Assembly: GCF_013141915.1 (NCBI RefSeq)
Contig: NZ_SROX01000004.1
Coordinates: forward strand, 310,001 to 374,000
Source: Cupriavidus necator
GTDB taxonomy: Bacteria > Pseudomonadota > Gammaproteobacteria > Burkholderiales > Burkholderiaceae
Direction of reading: 5' to 3'
DNA length: 64,000 nucleotides
The position numbers were made by a program, and so were the translations under genes. Every line of letters starts with the position of its first letter. Position 1 is the stretch's first letter. Positions 26,613 to 37,113 of this stretch are shown piece after piece. A model generated the notes under the pieces. The model was given only the letters and a program-made list of their open reading frames with translations. It searched no databases and was not told where the DNA came from.

Positions 26613-29300
26613 TCAGACCGACATCGGGTTGGGCTTGTTCGGGTCGAGGTTGTACTTCTTGATGGCCTCGGCGACCTTGTCGCGGCCAATCGCACCCTCG
26701 TCGGCCAGCGCCTTGAGCGCGGCCAGCGTGACCCAGTAGCGGTCCACTTCAAAGAAGTGGCGCAGCTTCTCGCGCGTATCCGAGCGGCCGAAGCCGTCGG
26801 TGCCCAGCACCACGTAGCGGCGCGGCACGTAGGGGCGGATCTGCTCGGCAAAGGTGCGCACGTAGTCGGTCGAGGCAATCACCGGGCCGCGGGCCGACTT
26901 CAGCTTCTGCGTGACAAACGCTTCGCGCTGGGTCTCGGCCGGATGCAGCAGGTTGAAGCGCTCGGCGGCCTGGCCGTCACGAGCCAGCTCGGTGAAGCTC
27001 GGGCAGCCCCACAGGTCAGACTCGACGCCCCAGTCCTTCTTCAGCAGGTCGGCGGCGGCGATCACCTCGCGGAAGATCGTGCCGGAGCCCAGCAGCTGCA
27101 CGCGCGGCGCGTTGCTGTTCTCGACGCCCTTGCGGAACTGGTACATGCCCTTGACGATGTCCTGCTCTACGCCAGCCGGCATTTCCGGATGCTCGTAGTT
27201 CTCGTTCATCACCGTCAGGTAGTAGTAGACGTCTTCCTGCTCGGCGTACATGCGGCGCAGGCCGTCCTGCATGATCACCGCCAGTTCGTACTGGAAGGTC
27301 GGGTCGTACGAGATGCAGTTGGGGATCACCGCGTGGAACACGTGCGAATGGCCGTCTTCATGCTGCAGGCCTTCGCCGTTCAGCGTGGTGCGGCCGGCGG
27401 TGCCGCCCAGCAGGAAGCCGCGCGAGCGCATGTCGGCGGCGGCCCAGCACAGGTCGCCGATCCGCTGGATGCCGAACATCGAGTAGTAGATGTAGAACGG
27501 GATCATCTGCACGCCGTGCGTCGAGTACGACGTGGCGGCGGCGATCCAGTCGCACATGGCGCCGGCTTCGTTGATGCCTTCCTGCAGCACCTGGCCAGTC
27601 TGCGATTCCTTGTAGAACATCAGCTGGTCGTGGTCTTCCGGCACGTACTTCTGGCCTTCCTGGTTCCAGATGCCGACCTGGCGGAACAGGCCTTCCATGC
27701 CGAAGGTGCGCGACTCGTCCGGGACGATGGGCACCACGTGCTTGCCGATCTGCTTGTCCTTGAGCAGCGTGTTCAGGATCCGCACGAAGGCCATGGTGGT
27801 GGACACTTCGCGGCCTTCGCCGGTGGCCTTGAGCAGCGCCTCGAACGCCTTCAGCTCGGGCACCGCCAGGGCTTCGGCCTTCTGGCGCCGGGCCGGCAGG
27901 TAGCCGCCCAGGTTCATGCGCGCCTGGCGCATGTATTCCAGTTCCTTCGAGCCTTCCTCGAAGGTGATGTACGGCACTTCTTCCAGCTTGTCGTCGGCGA
28001 CCGGCAGGTTGAACTGGTCACGGAACTTGCGGATCGCGTCCACCGGCATTTTCTTCTGCTGGTGCGCGACGTTCATGGCCTGGCCGGCGTCGCCCATGCC
28101 ATAGCCCTTGATGGTCTTGGCCAGGATCAGCGTGGGCTGGCCCTTGTGTTCGCTGGCGGCCTTGTAGGCGGCGTAGATCTTGTGCGGATCGTGGCCGCCG
28201 CGGTTCAGGCGCCAGATATCCTCGTCGGACCAGTCGGCGACCATCGCCTTCAGTTCAGGCGTGTTGAAGAAATGCTCGCGGACGTAGGCGCCGTCCTTGG
28301 CCTTCATGGTCTGGTACTCGCCGTCCACGCAGTCCATCATGCGCTTCATCAGCAGGCCCTTGGTGTCGCGTGCCAGCAGCGAATCCCACTTGCTGCCCCA
28401 CACCACCTTGATCACGTTCCAGCCCGCGCCGCGGAACTCGGACTCCAGCTCCTGGATGATCTTGCCATTGCCGCGCACCGGGCCGTCCAGGCGCTGCAGG
28501 TTGCAGTTGATGACGAAGACCAGGTTGTCGAGCTTCTCGCGGCCGGCCATGCCGATCGCGCCCAGCGATTCCGGCTCGTCGGTCTCGCCATCGCCCAGAA
28601 AGGCCCAGACCTTGCGGTCGCCGGCCTTGGCCAGGCCGCGGCTGTCCAGGTACTTCATGAAGCGGGCCTGGTAGATGGCCATGATCGGGCCCAGGCCCAT
28701 CGACACCGTCGGGAACTGCCAGAAGTCCGGCATCAGCCACGGGTGCGGGTACGACGAGATGCCCTTGCCGTCGACTTCCTGGCGGAAGTTGTCGAGCTGC
28801 TCGGGGGTCAGGCGGCCCAGCAGGAAGGCGCGCGAATACACGCCCGGAGCCGAGTGGCCCTGCACGAAGACCAGGTCGCCGCCGCTCTGTTCCGAGGGGG
28901 CGCGCCAGAAATGGTTGTAGCCGACATCGTACAGCGTGGCCGCCGAGGCAAACGACGAGATATGGCCGCCGACGTTGGTGTGCTTGTTGGCGCGCAGCAC
29001 CATCGCCATGGCGTTCCAGCGGGTGTACGAGCGGATCCGGTGCTCGATGTCCTGGTCGCCGGGGATGCGCGCCTGCTGCTCGACGGGGATGGTGTTGATG
29101 TACTGCGTCTCGGCGTGGAACGGCTGGGTCACGCCGTTCACGCGGGCGTATTCGATCTGCTTGTCGATCAGGAAGGCGGCGCGCGCCGGGCCTTCGGCGG
29201 CCAGCACGCCCTGCAGGGCGTCAAGCCATTCATGGGTTTCCTGGGGATCGGCGTCGTTGGCGCTCGAGGCGCCGAGGATCTGCTCTGGTACGGCGGACAT
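26613..29300 (-). CDS. aceE: Pyruvate dehydrogenase E1 (homodimeric type)
   Basis: Thiamine-diphosphate enzyme that decarboxylates pyruvate and acetylates lipoamide. The 895-residue length and sequence fit the homodimeric proteobacterial type: QFPTVSMGLGPI-like substrate loop, TPP motif GDGETDEPESLGAIG followed by FVINCNLQRLDGP near residues 236-275, VVPIVPDESRTFGMEGLF near 530, and the C-terminal YVLGTDGFGRSDTREKLR. The start at 29300 is preferred (AGGAGA 7 nt upstream; normal N-terminus) over an upstream ATG at 29354. It heads the operon and is divergent from the sensor-kinase gene across a 428-bp region. Confidence 0.96.
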   Translation of the reverse strand: MSAVPEQILGASSANDADPQETHEWLDALQGVLAAEGPARAAFLIDKQIEYARVNGVTQPFHAETQYINTIPVEQQARIPGDQDIEHRIRSYTRWNAMAMVLRANKHTNVGGHISSFASAATLYDVGYNHFWRAPSEQSGGDLVFVQGHSAPGVYSRAFLLGRLTPEQLDNFRQEVDGKGISSYPHPWLMPDFWQFPTVSMGLGPIMAIYQARFMKYLDSRGLAKAGDRKVWAFLGDGETDEPESLGAIGMAGREKLDNLVFVINCNLQRLDGPVRGNGKIIQELESEFRGAGWNVIKVVWGSKWDSLLARDTKGLLMKRMMDCVDGEYQTMKAKDGAYVREHFFNTPELKAMVADWSDEDIWRLNRGGHDPHKIYAAYKAASEHKGQPTLILAKTIKGYGMGDAGQAMNVAHQQKKMPVDAIRKFRDQFNLPVADDKLEEVPYITFEEGSKELEYMRQARMNLGGYLPARRQKAEALAVPELKAFEALLKATGEGREVSTTMAFVRILNTLLKDKQIGKHVVPIVPDESRTFGMEGLFRQVGIWNQEGQKYVPEDHDQLMFYKESQTGQVLQEGINEAGAMCDWIAAATSYSTHGVQMIPFYIYYSMFGIQRIGDLCWAAADMRSRGFLLGGTAGRTTLNGEGLQHEDGHSHVFHAVIPNCISYDPTFQYELAVIMQDGLRRMYAEQEDVYYYLTVMNENYEHPEMPAGVEQDIVKGMYQFRKGVENSNAPRVQLLGSGTIFREVIAAADLLKKDWGVESDLWGCPSFTELARDGQAAERFNLLHPAETQREAFVTQKLKSARGPVIASTDYVRTFAEQIRPYVPRRYVVLGTDGFGRSDTREKLRHFFEVDRYWVTLAALKALADEGAIGRDKVAEAIKKYNLDPNKPNPMSV

Positions 29301-29728
29301 GACTGTCTCCTGGGTGAATTCTTCGCTTCCGCGTCCGCGCTGGAGCGCGCGCACACGACTCTCTTACGTATGACTCGCACCGATTTGCGGAGGATCGGCG
29401 CCATTGCCGCCTTGCATCGGGGCCGCCGCCGGGAAACCTGTTCCGGTTTCTCCGCGCGGCAGGCGCATGGCTACCGCCCGCATTCTTGGGTCGGACCGAT
29501 TCTATGGAAGCCGAAAGTCGAGCACAAGCGAAATTTTCAAATTGCGATATCGTTTTTTATAATGTGGAATTATGTCGCAGCGCACAAAGAATCACAGCCA
29601 GACCAGCGCGCGTTGCGCTGCAATCGTGCCCACGCTGGCCTGCGCCGCCTGAATTTCATTGGCGCTTTCCCCAAGCGACGCACCGCAATAATCTCGGTAC
29701 ACTGGTCGGTCAGCCGTCAATCCCTCCC
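29301..29728. promoter_or_regulatory. 428-bp divergent region between aceE and the sensor kinase
   Basis: No gene is supported here. An AT-rich patch at about 29531-29575 contains a perfect plus-strand -10 box, TATAAT at 29558-29563, with only a weak -35 (TTTTCA at 29534-29539). At 29571-29588 the sequence TATGTCGCAGCGCACAAA resembles the right half and core of the phaP operators (right arm GCACAAA identical). Minus-strand promoter elements for aceE are not clear to me. Confidence 0.4.
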
Positions 29729-32341
29729 ATGCCGTTTTTTAACCGCCTCGATCTTCTTTTCCGCAGCCTGCGTGCCGCCATGCTTCCCTCCGATGCGTCG
29801 GGTACAGCCAAGGCCGCGGGCGGCGAGTCCGCGCCCGTCCCGCATGCGCCTTCCCCGGCGGCCGGGCTGGGGCCGATCGAAGCGCTGGGACCCGACGATG
29901 GCGCACCGGTGGCGCCGCCGCGCGGCCTCTGGTGGCTGCGCTGGCGCAACCTGGTCGCCACCAGCTGGTTCATGTTCATCCCGCTGGTTGCCATTGTGCT
30001 CTTCACCGTGGCGATGGGCGTAATCCTGTGGTCGCTGCACGAGACCGAACGCCAGCAGCAGCGCGACGCCCTGTACCGCGATGCGGCCTGGGCGCAGCAG
30101 CGCGTGCGCCTGTCGCTGCTGAGCAACCAGGACCAGCTAGCCTCGCTCGCGCGCGACATTGCCGCCGCGCAGCTGGAGCAAGGCGCGTACCGCACCGCGG
30201 CGCAGGAAATCCTGCGCGAGAACCCCGAGGTAGTCTTCATCAACTGGCTCGACGCCACCAAGCGGGGGCGCTGGTCGCTGCCGTCGACCTCTGAATTCGC
30301 CAGCCGCCTGCGCGAAAACCAGGACCAGCCGCTCGAACCCGAGGTGCTCGACACCTTCGACGCCGCGCGCGAGACCCAGCGCGTGGTCTACTCGCGCCCG
30401 CTGGTCAATGAACGCGGCGACAGCTTCATGCTGATGGAAGTGCCGATCGTGCGCGACAACGAGTTCCTCGGCACGCTGGGCGCGCTCTATTCGATCAACG
30501 GCATCCTGACCCACCTGCTGCCGCCCGAGCTGACCGAGCGCTACCGCTTCTCGCTGATCGACAAGAACAACCAGACCCGCGCCAGTACGTCGCTGCGACC
30601 GGTGCCGGGCAATGCGCTGTCGTACGAGGTGCTGCTGGATCCGCCCGGCCACTCGCTGTCGCTGCGCGCCGATGCCTACCCGCCAGCCTCCAACTTGCCC
30701 AACAACATGCTGCTGTGGCTGGTGGTGGGGCTGTCGTGCTTCCTGCTGTGGAGCCTGTGGAGCATGTGGCGGCACACCAGCCGCCGCTCCGAGGCGCAGC
30801 GCGCGCTGCTGGCCGAGACCTCGTTCCGGCGCGCGATGGAAAACTCGATGCTGATCGGCTTGCGCGCGCTCGACCTGAACGGCCGCATCACCTACGTCAA
30901 CCCGGCGTTCTGCCGCATGACCGGCTGGCAAGAGAACGACCTGGTCGGGCGCCTGCCGCCCTTCCCCTACTGGCCGCCCAATGACCAGCAGGAGATGCAG
31001 AAGCAGATCGACCTGACCCTGCAGGGCAAGTCCCCCGCCGGCGGCTACGAGATGCGCGTGATGCGCCGCGACGGCAGCAGCTTCTATGCGCGCATGTACG
31101 TGTCGCCGCTGGTGGACAGCCGCGGCCGCCACACGGGCTGGATGAGCTCGATGACGGACATCACCGAGCCCAAGCGCGCGCGCGAGGAACTGGCCGCCGC
31201 GCACGACCGCTTCACCACCGTGCTGGAAAGCCTGGACGCCGCGGTGTCGGTGCTGGCCACCGACAAGGCTGAGTTGCTGTTCGCCAACCGCTACTACCGC
31301 CAGCTGTTCGGCTGGGAGGCCGAGGGTCACCTGAAGCTGGCCGGCGACGAACTCGACAAGGACCAGGTCTCCAGCGACAACACCGACTATGTCGATGCCT
31401 ATGCCGGCCTGCCGGCATCGGAACTGATGCCGTACGCATCGGATGCGCGCGAGGTGTTCGTGCCCGACATGCAGAAATGGTTCGAAGTGCGCCGCCGCTA
31501 TATCCAGTGGGTCGACGGCCACCTGGCGCAGATGCAGATCGCCACCGACATCACCGTGCGCAAGGCCGCCGAGGAAATGGCGCGCCAGCATGAAGAACGC
31601 CTGCAGTTCACCAGCCGCCTGACCACCATGGGCGAGATGGCGTCGTCGCTGGCGCATGAGCTGAACCAGCCGCTGGCGGCGATCAACAACTACTGCATGG
31701 GCGCGGTGGCGCGGCTGCATTCCGGCCGCAGCACGCCCGAGGACCTGATCCCGGTGCTGGAGAAGACCTCGGCGCAGGCGGTGCGCGCCGGCACCATCAT
31801 CAGCCGCATCCGCGGCTTCGTGAAGCGCAGCCAGCCGCAGCGGCGCGAGGCCGCGCTGCACGACATCGTCGCCGACGCGGTGGGCCTGGCCGACCTGGAG
31901 GCCACGCGCCGCCGCGTCACCATCCTGACGCGCCTGCCGACGCCGCCGCTGACGGTCTATGTCGACCCGGTGCTGATCGAGCAGGTGCTGGTGAACCTGC
32001 TCAAGAACGCGGTCGAGGCCATGGCCGGCCTGCCCGCGATGCGGGCCGGCGGCGTGGTGCGGCTGCACGCGCGGGTCGAGGCGGGCGAGATCGGCGACAA
32101 CGTCCATATCGACGTGATCGACCAGGGCCCGGGCGTCGACGAGGCCACCAAGGAGCGGCTGTTCGAGCCTTTCTTCAGCACCAAGTCCGACGGCATGGGC
32201 ATGGGGCTGAACATCTGCCGCTCGATCATCGAGTCGCACCAGGGCCGGCTGTGGGTCGAGAACAATGTCGACGGCATCGGCTGTACCTTCAAGATCATGC
32301 TGCCGCTGCAGTCGGCGCTGGTCGAAACGCTGGCCGAATAA
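29729..32341 (+). CDS. PAS-domain sensor histidine kinase (FixL/DctB-like architecture)
   Basis: An 870-residue membrane sensor. A proline-rich N-terminal cytoplasmic stretch leads to TM1 (about 75-103), a periplasmic sensing domain (about 104-324), TM2 (about 325-348), two PAS domains (about 369-485 and 490-610), a HisKA dimer with the phospho-His in SSLAHELNQPLAAI near 642, and an ATPase domain with NLLKNAVEAM, DQGPGVDEATKERLF and GMGMGLNICRS. The start at 29729 avoids a long non-homologous upstream extension. It is followed after 159 bp by a FixJ-like response regulator, its partner. It is divergent from the pdh operon, which may be a target; the signal sensed is unknown. Confidence 0.88.
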   Translation: MPFFNRLDLLFRSLRAAMLPSDASGTAKAAGGESAPVPHAPSPAAGLGPIEALGPDDGAPVAPPRGLWWLRWRNLVATSWFMFIPLVAIVLFTVAMGVILWSLHETERQQQRDALYRDAAWAQQRVRLSLLSNQDQLASLARDIAAAQLEQGAYRTAAQEILRENPEVVFINWLDATKRGRWSLPSTSEFASRLRENQDQPLEPEVLDTFDAARETQRVVYSRPLVNERGDSFMLMEVPIVRDNEFLGTLGALYSINGILTHLLPPELTERYRFSLIDKNNQTRASTSLRPVPGNALSYEVLLDPPGHSLSLRADAYPPASNLPNNMLLWLVVGLSCFLLWSLWSMWRHTSRRSEAQRALLAETSFRRAMENSMLIGLRALDLNGRITYVNPAFCRMTGWQENDLVGRLPPFPYWPPNDQQEMQKQIDLTLQGKSPAGGYEMRVMRRDGSSFYARMYVSPLVDSRGRHTGWMSSMTDITEPKRAREELAAAHDRFTTVLESLDAAVSVLATDKAELLFANRYYRQLFGWEAEGHLKLAGDELDKDQVSSDNTDYVDAYAGLPASELMPYASDAREVFVPDMQKWFEVRRRYIQWVDGHLAQMQIATDITVRKAAEEMARQHEERLQFTSRLTTMGEMASSLAHELNQPLAAINNYCMGAVARLHSGRSTPEDLIPVLEKTSAQAVRAGTIISRIRGFVKRSQPQRREAALHDIVADAVGLADLEATRRRVTILTRLPTPPLTVYVDPVLIEQVLVNLLKNAVEAMAGLPAMRAGGVVRLHARVEAGEIGDNVHIDVIDQGPGVDEATKERLFEPFFSTKSDGMGMGLNICRSIIESHQGRLWVENNVDGIGCTFKIMLPLQSALVETLAE

Positions 32342-32500
32342 CAAGCGCCCGCGCCCGGCGGGCTCCGCGCACCCGCGCGCATCATCCGGTGCTGGCACCC
32401 GCTGCGCCGCTTCCCCTCCGACGTGGGGGGCCTGTCTCGCCACAGAGGGCCGCTGCCGGTTACACTTCGCAGCAATGAATGGTTGTCCCGAGGAGACTAC

Positions 32501-33133
32501 ATGACCGCAACGCCAAACCCCACGCCCCACCGCGGCGAGACCGTATTCATCGTGGACGACGATGAAGCCATGCGCGACTCGCTGACCTGGCTGCTGGAGG
32601 GCAATGGCTATCAGGTGCGCAGCTTCACCAGTGCCGAGCAGTTCCTCGCCGCCTACGACGCCAGCCAGGTGTCCTGCCTGATCCTCGACGTGCGCATGCC
32701 CGGCATGAGCGGCCCGGAACTGCAGGAGCGCATGATCGCCGAGCAGATCGACATCCCCATCGTCTTCATTACCGGCCACGGCGACGTGCCGATGGCGGTG
32801 TCGACGATGAAGCGCGGCGCGATCGACTTCATCGAGAAGCCCTTTGACGAGTCCGAGTTGCGCGCGCTGGTCGAGCGCATGCTGCAGAAGGCCCGCACCG
32901 ACCACTCCACCGCCCGCGAGCAGCGCGCCGCCAAGGACCTCCTGGGCAAGCTGACCACGCGCGAGCAGCAGGTGCTGGAGCGCATCGTGGCCGGCCGCCT
33001 GAACAAGCAGATCGCCGACGACCTGGGCATTTCCATCAAGACCGTGGAGGCGCACCGCGCCAACATCATGGAAAAGCTCAACGTCAACACCGTCGCCGAC
33101 CTGCTGCGCCTGGCGCTGTCGCGCAACAGCTGA
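32501..33133 (+). CDS. FixJ-family response regulator
   Basis: A 210-residue two-component regulator partnered with the preceding kinase. The receiver domain has acidic residues in FIVDDDEAMRDSL, phospho-acceptor Asp63 in LILDVRMPGMSG, the switch Thr in FITGHGDVPMAV and Lys in FIEKPFDESEL. A LuxR-type helix-turn-helix follows from about residue 145: LTTREQQVLERIVAGRLNKQ and SIKTVEAHRANIMEKLNV. The start is set by GAGGAG 8 nt upstream of the ATG at 32501. Targets are not known; the adjacent pdh operon or folD are candidates by position only. Confidence 0.92.
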   Translation: MTATPNPTPHRGETVFIVDDDEAMRDSLTWLLEGNGYQVRSFTSAEQFLAAYDASQVSCLILDVRMPGMSGPELQERMIAEQIDIPIVFITGHGDVPMAVSTMKRGAIDFIEKPFDESELRALVERMLQKARTDHSTAREQRAAKDLLGKLTTREQQVLERIVAGRLNKQIADDLGISIKTVEAHRANIMEKLNVNTVADLLRLALSRNS

Positions 33134-33221
33134 GCAGCGGGCGCCTGTTCCCTTCCCGGGTGCGGCCTGGGGCCGCACTGGAGTGCCGCTGCTTGCCCTT
33201 GCTCCGCTGACCCCATAGGGC

Positions 33222-33902
33222 TCAGCGGACCAGGTAATCCTCGTCCCGGAACGTCACCACCCATTGCGGCCGATAGATCACAAAGACCGCCACCAGCATG
33301 CCGGTCAGGAACGCCTCGCCAAAGGCCAGGATAACGGCCCCCAGCAGCGTGTCGGACAGGCTCAGCGGCAGTCCCGGCATCGTCAGGTAGCGCCAGCCCG
33401 CCTGCGCCGCGCCAGCTGCCAGCGCGGCCAGGCCCGCGGTGAAATACCCGTGCCCCAGGATGAAGACGAACGGGTGGTGCGGCAGCAGGCGCCGCATTGC
33501 CGTATGCAGGCCGGCCGAGATCAGCGCCGGCAGCAGCGCCAGCCAGACATAGCGCACCCATAGCGCGGCCCAGTCGAATTGGCTCCAGCCGTGACCGGCC
33601 AGGTACTCCAGCCCCAGCAGCGAAACCACGTCGGCGACAAACAGCGACAACAGCGCAAGCGGCAGCCCGAACAACGTCACCATCAGTGTGGCGCCGAACA
33701 GCTGGATCACGACTCCGCCGGCCAGCGTCGCCCGCACCGTCCACAGCAGCGCCACCAGCACCATCGCACCCAGCCAGGCATGCTGCAGCGCATCGCGGCG
33801 CAGCAGCCGCCAGGGCCGGCGCGTCAGCGCCCACAGCACTCCGGCCACGGACAGCAGCACCAGCAGCGGATCGGACAGCGTCGAGGCAAGCGCGGTAGGC
33901 AT
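33222..33902 (-). CDS. CbiM-like integral membrane protein, orphan
   Basis: A 226-residue protein with about seven hydrophobic helices. The segment [32 protein letters not shown] (in part) and the His-containing [20 protein letters not shown] resemble CbiM/ECF metal-transport permeases, which take up cobalt or nickel, but the N-terminal metal-binding MHIPDG-type motif of CbiM is absent. Neither CbiN, CbiQ nor an ATPase is nearby, so it is either a degenerate or divergent relative. The start at 33902 is provisional; an in-frame ATG at 33932 adds ten residues, and neither has a good ribosome site. Convergent with the response regulator. Confidence 0.6.
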   Translation of the reverse strand: MPTALASTLSDPLLVLLSVAGVLWALTRRPWRLLRRDALQHAWLGAMVLVALLWTVRATLAGGVVIQLFGATLMVTLFGLPLALLSLFVADVVSLLGLEYLAGHGWSQFDWAALWVRYVWLALLPALISAGLHTAMRRLLPHHPFVFILGHGYFTAGLAALAAGAAQAGWRYLTMPGLPLSLSDTLLGAVILAFGEAFLTGMLVAVFVIYRPQWVVTFRDEDYLVR

Positions 33903-33958
33903 GCGGCCGATGCTACCAGTGCCGGGCGGCATGAGGGCTGGCGGCGGTCAAGCTCCGT

Positions 33959-33986
33959 GCGACAGGCCTCGCGCAGCCTTTATAAT
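33959..33986 (+). promoter_or_regulatory. Candidate folD promoter
   Basis: Perfect -10 TATAAT at 33981-33986 and a -35 GCGACA at 33959-33964 with a 16-bp spacer, giving a leader of about 70 nt before the folD ATG. Confidence 0.5.
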
Positions 33987-34061
33987 TCCGCCTTTGGCCC
34001 CTGCCGCGCGCCTGCGCAGGCCGGCGCCGCCACCTTCTCGCCATCACCCCGCCCTGCCTCC

Positions 34062-34913
34062 ATGCCCGCCCAACTGATCGACGGCAACGCCCTTGCCAAG
34101 CAAATCCGCTCCGAAGCCGCCCAGCGCGCCGCCCGCCTGACCGAACGCGGCCACCAGCCCGGCCTGGCCGTGGTCCTGGTGGGCGAAGACCCGGCCAGCC
34201 AGGTCTACGTGCGCAACAAGGTCAAGGCCTGCGAGGACAACGGCTTCCATTCGTCGCTGGACCGCTATCCGGCCGACCTGTCCGAGGCCGACCTGCTGGC
34301 CCGCATCGACGAACTCAACCGCGATCCCCGCATCCACGGCATCCTGGTGCAGCTGCCGCTGCCCAAGCACATCGACAGCCACAAGGTGCTGGAAGCGATC
34401 GCGCCGGAAAAGGACGTCGACGGCTTCCACGTCGCCAATGCCGGCGCGTTGATGACCGGCGCCCCTCTGTTCCGCCCGTGCACGCCCTATGGCTGCATGA
34501 AAATGCTGGAATCGATCCAGTATCCGCTGCGCGGCGCGCGCGCGGTGGTGGTGGGCGCCTCCAATATCGTCGGCAAGCCGATGGCGATGCTGCTGCTGCA
34601 GGCCGGCGCCACCGTCACCATCTGCAACAGCAAGACGCGCGATATCGGCGCCCACACCCGCGACGCCGACGTGGTCGTGGCCGCGGTCGGCAAGCGCAAC
34701 CTGATCACCGCCGACATGGTCAAGCCCGGCGCGGTGGTGATCGATGTCGGCATGAACCGCGACGACCACGGCAAGCTGTGCGGCGATGTCGACTTCGCCG
34801 GCGTGCGCGAAGTCGCCGGCTACATCACGCCGGTACCCGGCGGCGTGGGCCCGATGACCATCACCATGCTGCTGATCAATACGCTGGAAGCCGCCGAGCG
34901 CGCTGCGGGCTAA
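34062..34913 (+). CDS. folD: Methylenetetrahydrofolate dehydrogenase / cyclohydrolase
   Basis: Bifunctional enzyme interconverting 5,10-methylene-THF, 5,10-methenyl-THF and 10-formyl-THF with NADP+. The 283-residue protein has the FolD motifs: [20 protein letters not shown] with catalytic Tyr/Lys, [56 protein letters not shown] and the C-terminal [15 protein letters not shown]. Start at 34062 gives the standard N-terminus [20 protein letters not shown]. It is transcribed with the downstream peptidase gene or separately (115-bp gap). Confidence 0.97.
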   Translation: MPAQLIDGNALAKQIRSEAAQRAARLTERGHQPGLAVVLVGEDPASQVYVRNKVKACEDNGFHSSLDRYPADLSEADLLARIDELNRDPRIHGILVQLPLPKHIDSHKVLEAIAPEKDVDGFHVANAGALMTGAPLFRPCTPYGCMKMLESIQYPLRGARAVVVGASNIVGKPMAMLLLQAGATVTICNSKTRDIGAHTRDADVVVAAVGKRNLITADMVKPGAVVIDVGMNRDDHGKLCGDVDFAGVREVAGYITPVPGGVGPMTITMLLINTLEAAERAAG

Positions 34914-35028
34914 CCCCCACGCCTTGCCGCCCGCGCACCATGCGCCACCCGGGGCACTGGAAAATCCGCCGCCCCGGCCCCATCTGCGGGAATATTGCCT
35001 GACCGAGCCAGCCAACCGAGAACACGCC

Positions 35029-37113
35029 ATGGACCACGCCGCCACCGCTACCAATCCGCTGCTGGACTTTTCCGACCTGCCCCGCTTTGCCGAGATCCGG
35101 CCGGAACACATCAGCCCCGCGCTCGACGTGCTGCTGGAGCGCGCGCAACAGGCCGTCGCCCGCGCCGAAGATCCCGCCACGCCGGCCGACTGGGCCAACG
35201 CCGTGCAGGCGCTGGAAGCCGCCACCGAACCGCTGGGCCGCGCCTGGGGCGTGGTCAGCCACCTGAGCGCCGTCGCCGATACGCCCGAGCTGCGCCAGGC
35301 GCATGCCGAGAACCTGCCGCGCATGACCGAGTTCTGGTCCTCGCTGGGGCAGAGCCTGGCGCTGTACGACAAGTACAAGGCGCTCGCGGCCAGCCCCGAG
35401 TTCGCCGGCATGAGCGCGGCGCGCCACCAGCTGATCGAGAACGAACTGCGTGGCTTCCGCCTGGGCGGCGCCGAACTGCCCGAGGACAAGAAGCCCCGCT
35501 TCGCCGAGATCCAGGAGCAGCAGGCGCAGCTATCCAAAGCCTTCTCCGACCACGTGCTGGACGCCACCAACGCGTACACGCTGATCATCGAAGACGAAGC
35601 GCGCCTGTCCGGCCTGCCCGACGATGCCCGCGAAGCCGCCCGCCACGCCGCGGAAAAAGATGGCAAGCCCGGCTGGAAGTTCACACTGCACTTCCCCTCC
35701 TACTTCCCCGTGCTGCAGTACGCTGACGACCGCGCGCTGCGCCAGACCCTGTACGAGGCCAACGTCACGCGCGCCTCCGAGCTCGGCCCGCAGCATGGCC
35801 AGGGCCAGGCCGACTGGGACAACACCGCGAATATGCGCGAGCAGCTGGCGCTGCGCCGCGAAGAGGCGCGGATGCTCGGCTACCAGTGCTATGGCGAAGT
35901 CTCGCTGGTGCCGAAAATGGCCGAGTCACCGGCCGAGGTGCTCAAGTTCCTCGACGAACTGGCAGTCAAGGCGCGCCCATACGCCGAGCAAGACTGGGCC
36001 GAGCTGAAGGCGTTCGCCGCGGCCGAGCTGGGCCTGCCGGAACTGGCACCGTGGGACGTGGCCTACGCCTCGGAGAAGCTGCGCCAGCAGCGCTATGCCT
36101 TCTCCGAACACGAGGTCAAGCAGTATTTCCCGGAGGCCAAGGTGCTCGAGGGCCTGTTTGGCGTGGTGCAGAAGCTGTTCTCGGTACGCATCGAGCCCGA
36201 GCCCGCGCAGACCTGGCATCCGGACGCGCGCTTTTTCCGCGTCAGCACCGCCGATGGCACGCTGCTGGCCCAGTTCTACATCGACCTGTACGCGCGCGAA
36301 GGCAAGCGCGGCGGCGCGTGGATGGACGATGCCCGCGGCCGCAAGGTGCTCGAGCAAGGCGGCGTGCAGACGCCGGTGGCCTACCTGACCTGCAACTTCT
36401 CGGCGCCGGTGGGCGGCAAGCCCGCGCTGTTCACGCACGATGAGGTCATCACCCTGTTCCACGAGTTTGGCCACGGGCTGCACCACATGCTGACGCAGGT
36501 GGGCGAGCTGGGCGTATCGGGCATCAACGGCGTCGAGTGGGATGCGGTGGAACTGCCGTCGCAGTTCATGGAGAACTTCTGCTGGGAATACGAGGTGCTG
36601 ACCGGCATGACCCGGCACGTCGACACCGGCGAGCCGCTGCCGCGCGCGCTGTTCGATCGCATGCTGGCGGCCAAGAATTTCCAGAACGGCATGATGACGC
36701 TGCGTCAGATCGTGTTCTCGTCGTTCGACATGCACCTGCATACCGATTTCGATCCGGCCGGCGCCACCTCCGTGCTGGACCTGTCGCGCCAGATCAACGA
36801 CCGCGTGCACGTGGTGCCGCAGCATCCGCTGTCGCGCTGGCCGAACACCTTCAGCCATATCTTTGCCGGCGGCTATGCGGCCGGGTACTACAGCTACAAG
36901 TGGGCGGAAGTGCTGTCGGCCGACGTCTACGCGGCGTTCGAAGAGGCTGCGCAGTTGTCGGGCACGGTGCTGGACAGTGAAACCGGCGCGCGCTACCAGC
37001 GCGAGATCCTGTCGGTCGGCGGCAGCCGCCCGGCGATGGACTCGTTCGTCGCCTTCCGCGGCCGTGCGCCGCAGATCGACGCGCTGCTGCGTCATGGCGG
37101 GATGGCGGCATGA
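35029..37113 (+). CDS. prlC: Oligopeptidase A, M3 family
   Basis: Cytoplasmic zinc metallopeptidase that degrades oligopeptides, including cleaved signal peptides. The 694-residue protein has the zinc motif [11 protein letters not shown] with HEFGH at about residues 478-482 and the downstream Glu in [17 protein letters not shown]. The N-terminal region starts [20 protein letters not shown], typical of the family. The ATG at 35029 starts the conserved protein. Its stop overlaps the ATG of xthA by 4 bp (ATGA), an operon junction. Confidence 0.95.
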   Translation: MDHAATATNPLLDFSDLPRFAEIRPEHISPALDVLLERAQQAVARAEDPATPADWANAVQALEAATEPLGRAWGVVSHLSAVADTPELRQAHAENLPRMTEFWSSLGQSLALYDKYKALAASPEFAGMSAARHQLIENELRGFRLGGAELPEDKKPRFAEIQEQQAQLSKAFSDHVLDATNAYTLIIEDEARLSGLPDDAREAARHAAEKDGKPGWKFTLHFPSYFPVLQYADDRALRQTLYEANVTRASELGPQHGQGQADWDNTANMREQLALRREEARMLGYQCYGEVSLVPKMAESPAEVLKFLDELAVKARPYAEQDWAELKAFAAAELGLPELAPWDVAYASEKLRQQRYAFSEHEVKQYFPEAKVLEGLFGVVQKLFSVRIEPEPAQTWHPDARFFRVSTADGTLLAQFYIDLYAREGKRGGAWMDDARGRKVLEQGGVQTPVAYLTCNFSAPVGGKPALFTHDEVITLFHEFGHGLHHMLTQVGELGVSGINGVEWDAVELPSQFMENFCWEYEVLTGMTRHVDTGEPLPRALFDRMLAAKNFQNGMMTLRQIVFSSFDMHLHTDFDPAGATSVLDLSRQINDRVHVVPQHPLSRWPNTFSHIFAGGYAAGYYSYKWAEVLSADVYAAFEEAAQLSGTVLDSETGARYQREILSVGGSRPAMDSFVAFRGRAPQIDALLRHGGMAA

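Noticed and set aside
24755..26662. Plus-strand Gly/Arg-rich open frame opposite aceF
   Set aside because: The Gly/Arg-rich stretch is the complement of the Ala/Pro linkers of E2.
26529..30023. Plus-strand open frame (1164 codons) opposite aceE
   Set aside because: Antisense to aceE and rich in His/Gln/Arg/Val; no domain signature.
30137..33178. Minus-strand open frame (1013 codons) over the sensor kinase and regulator
   Set aside because: Same shadow-frame composition; the plus-strand genes explain the region fully.
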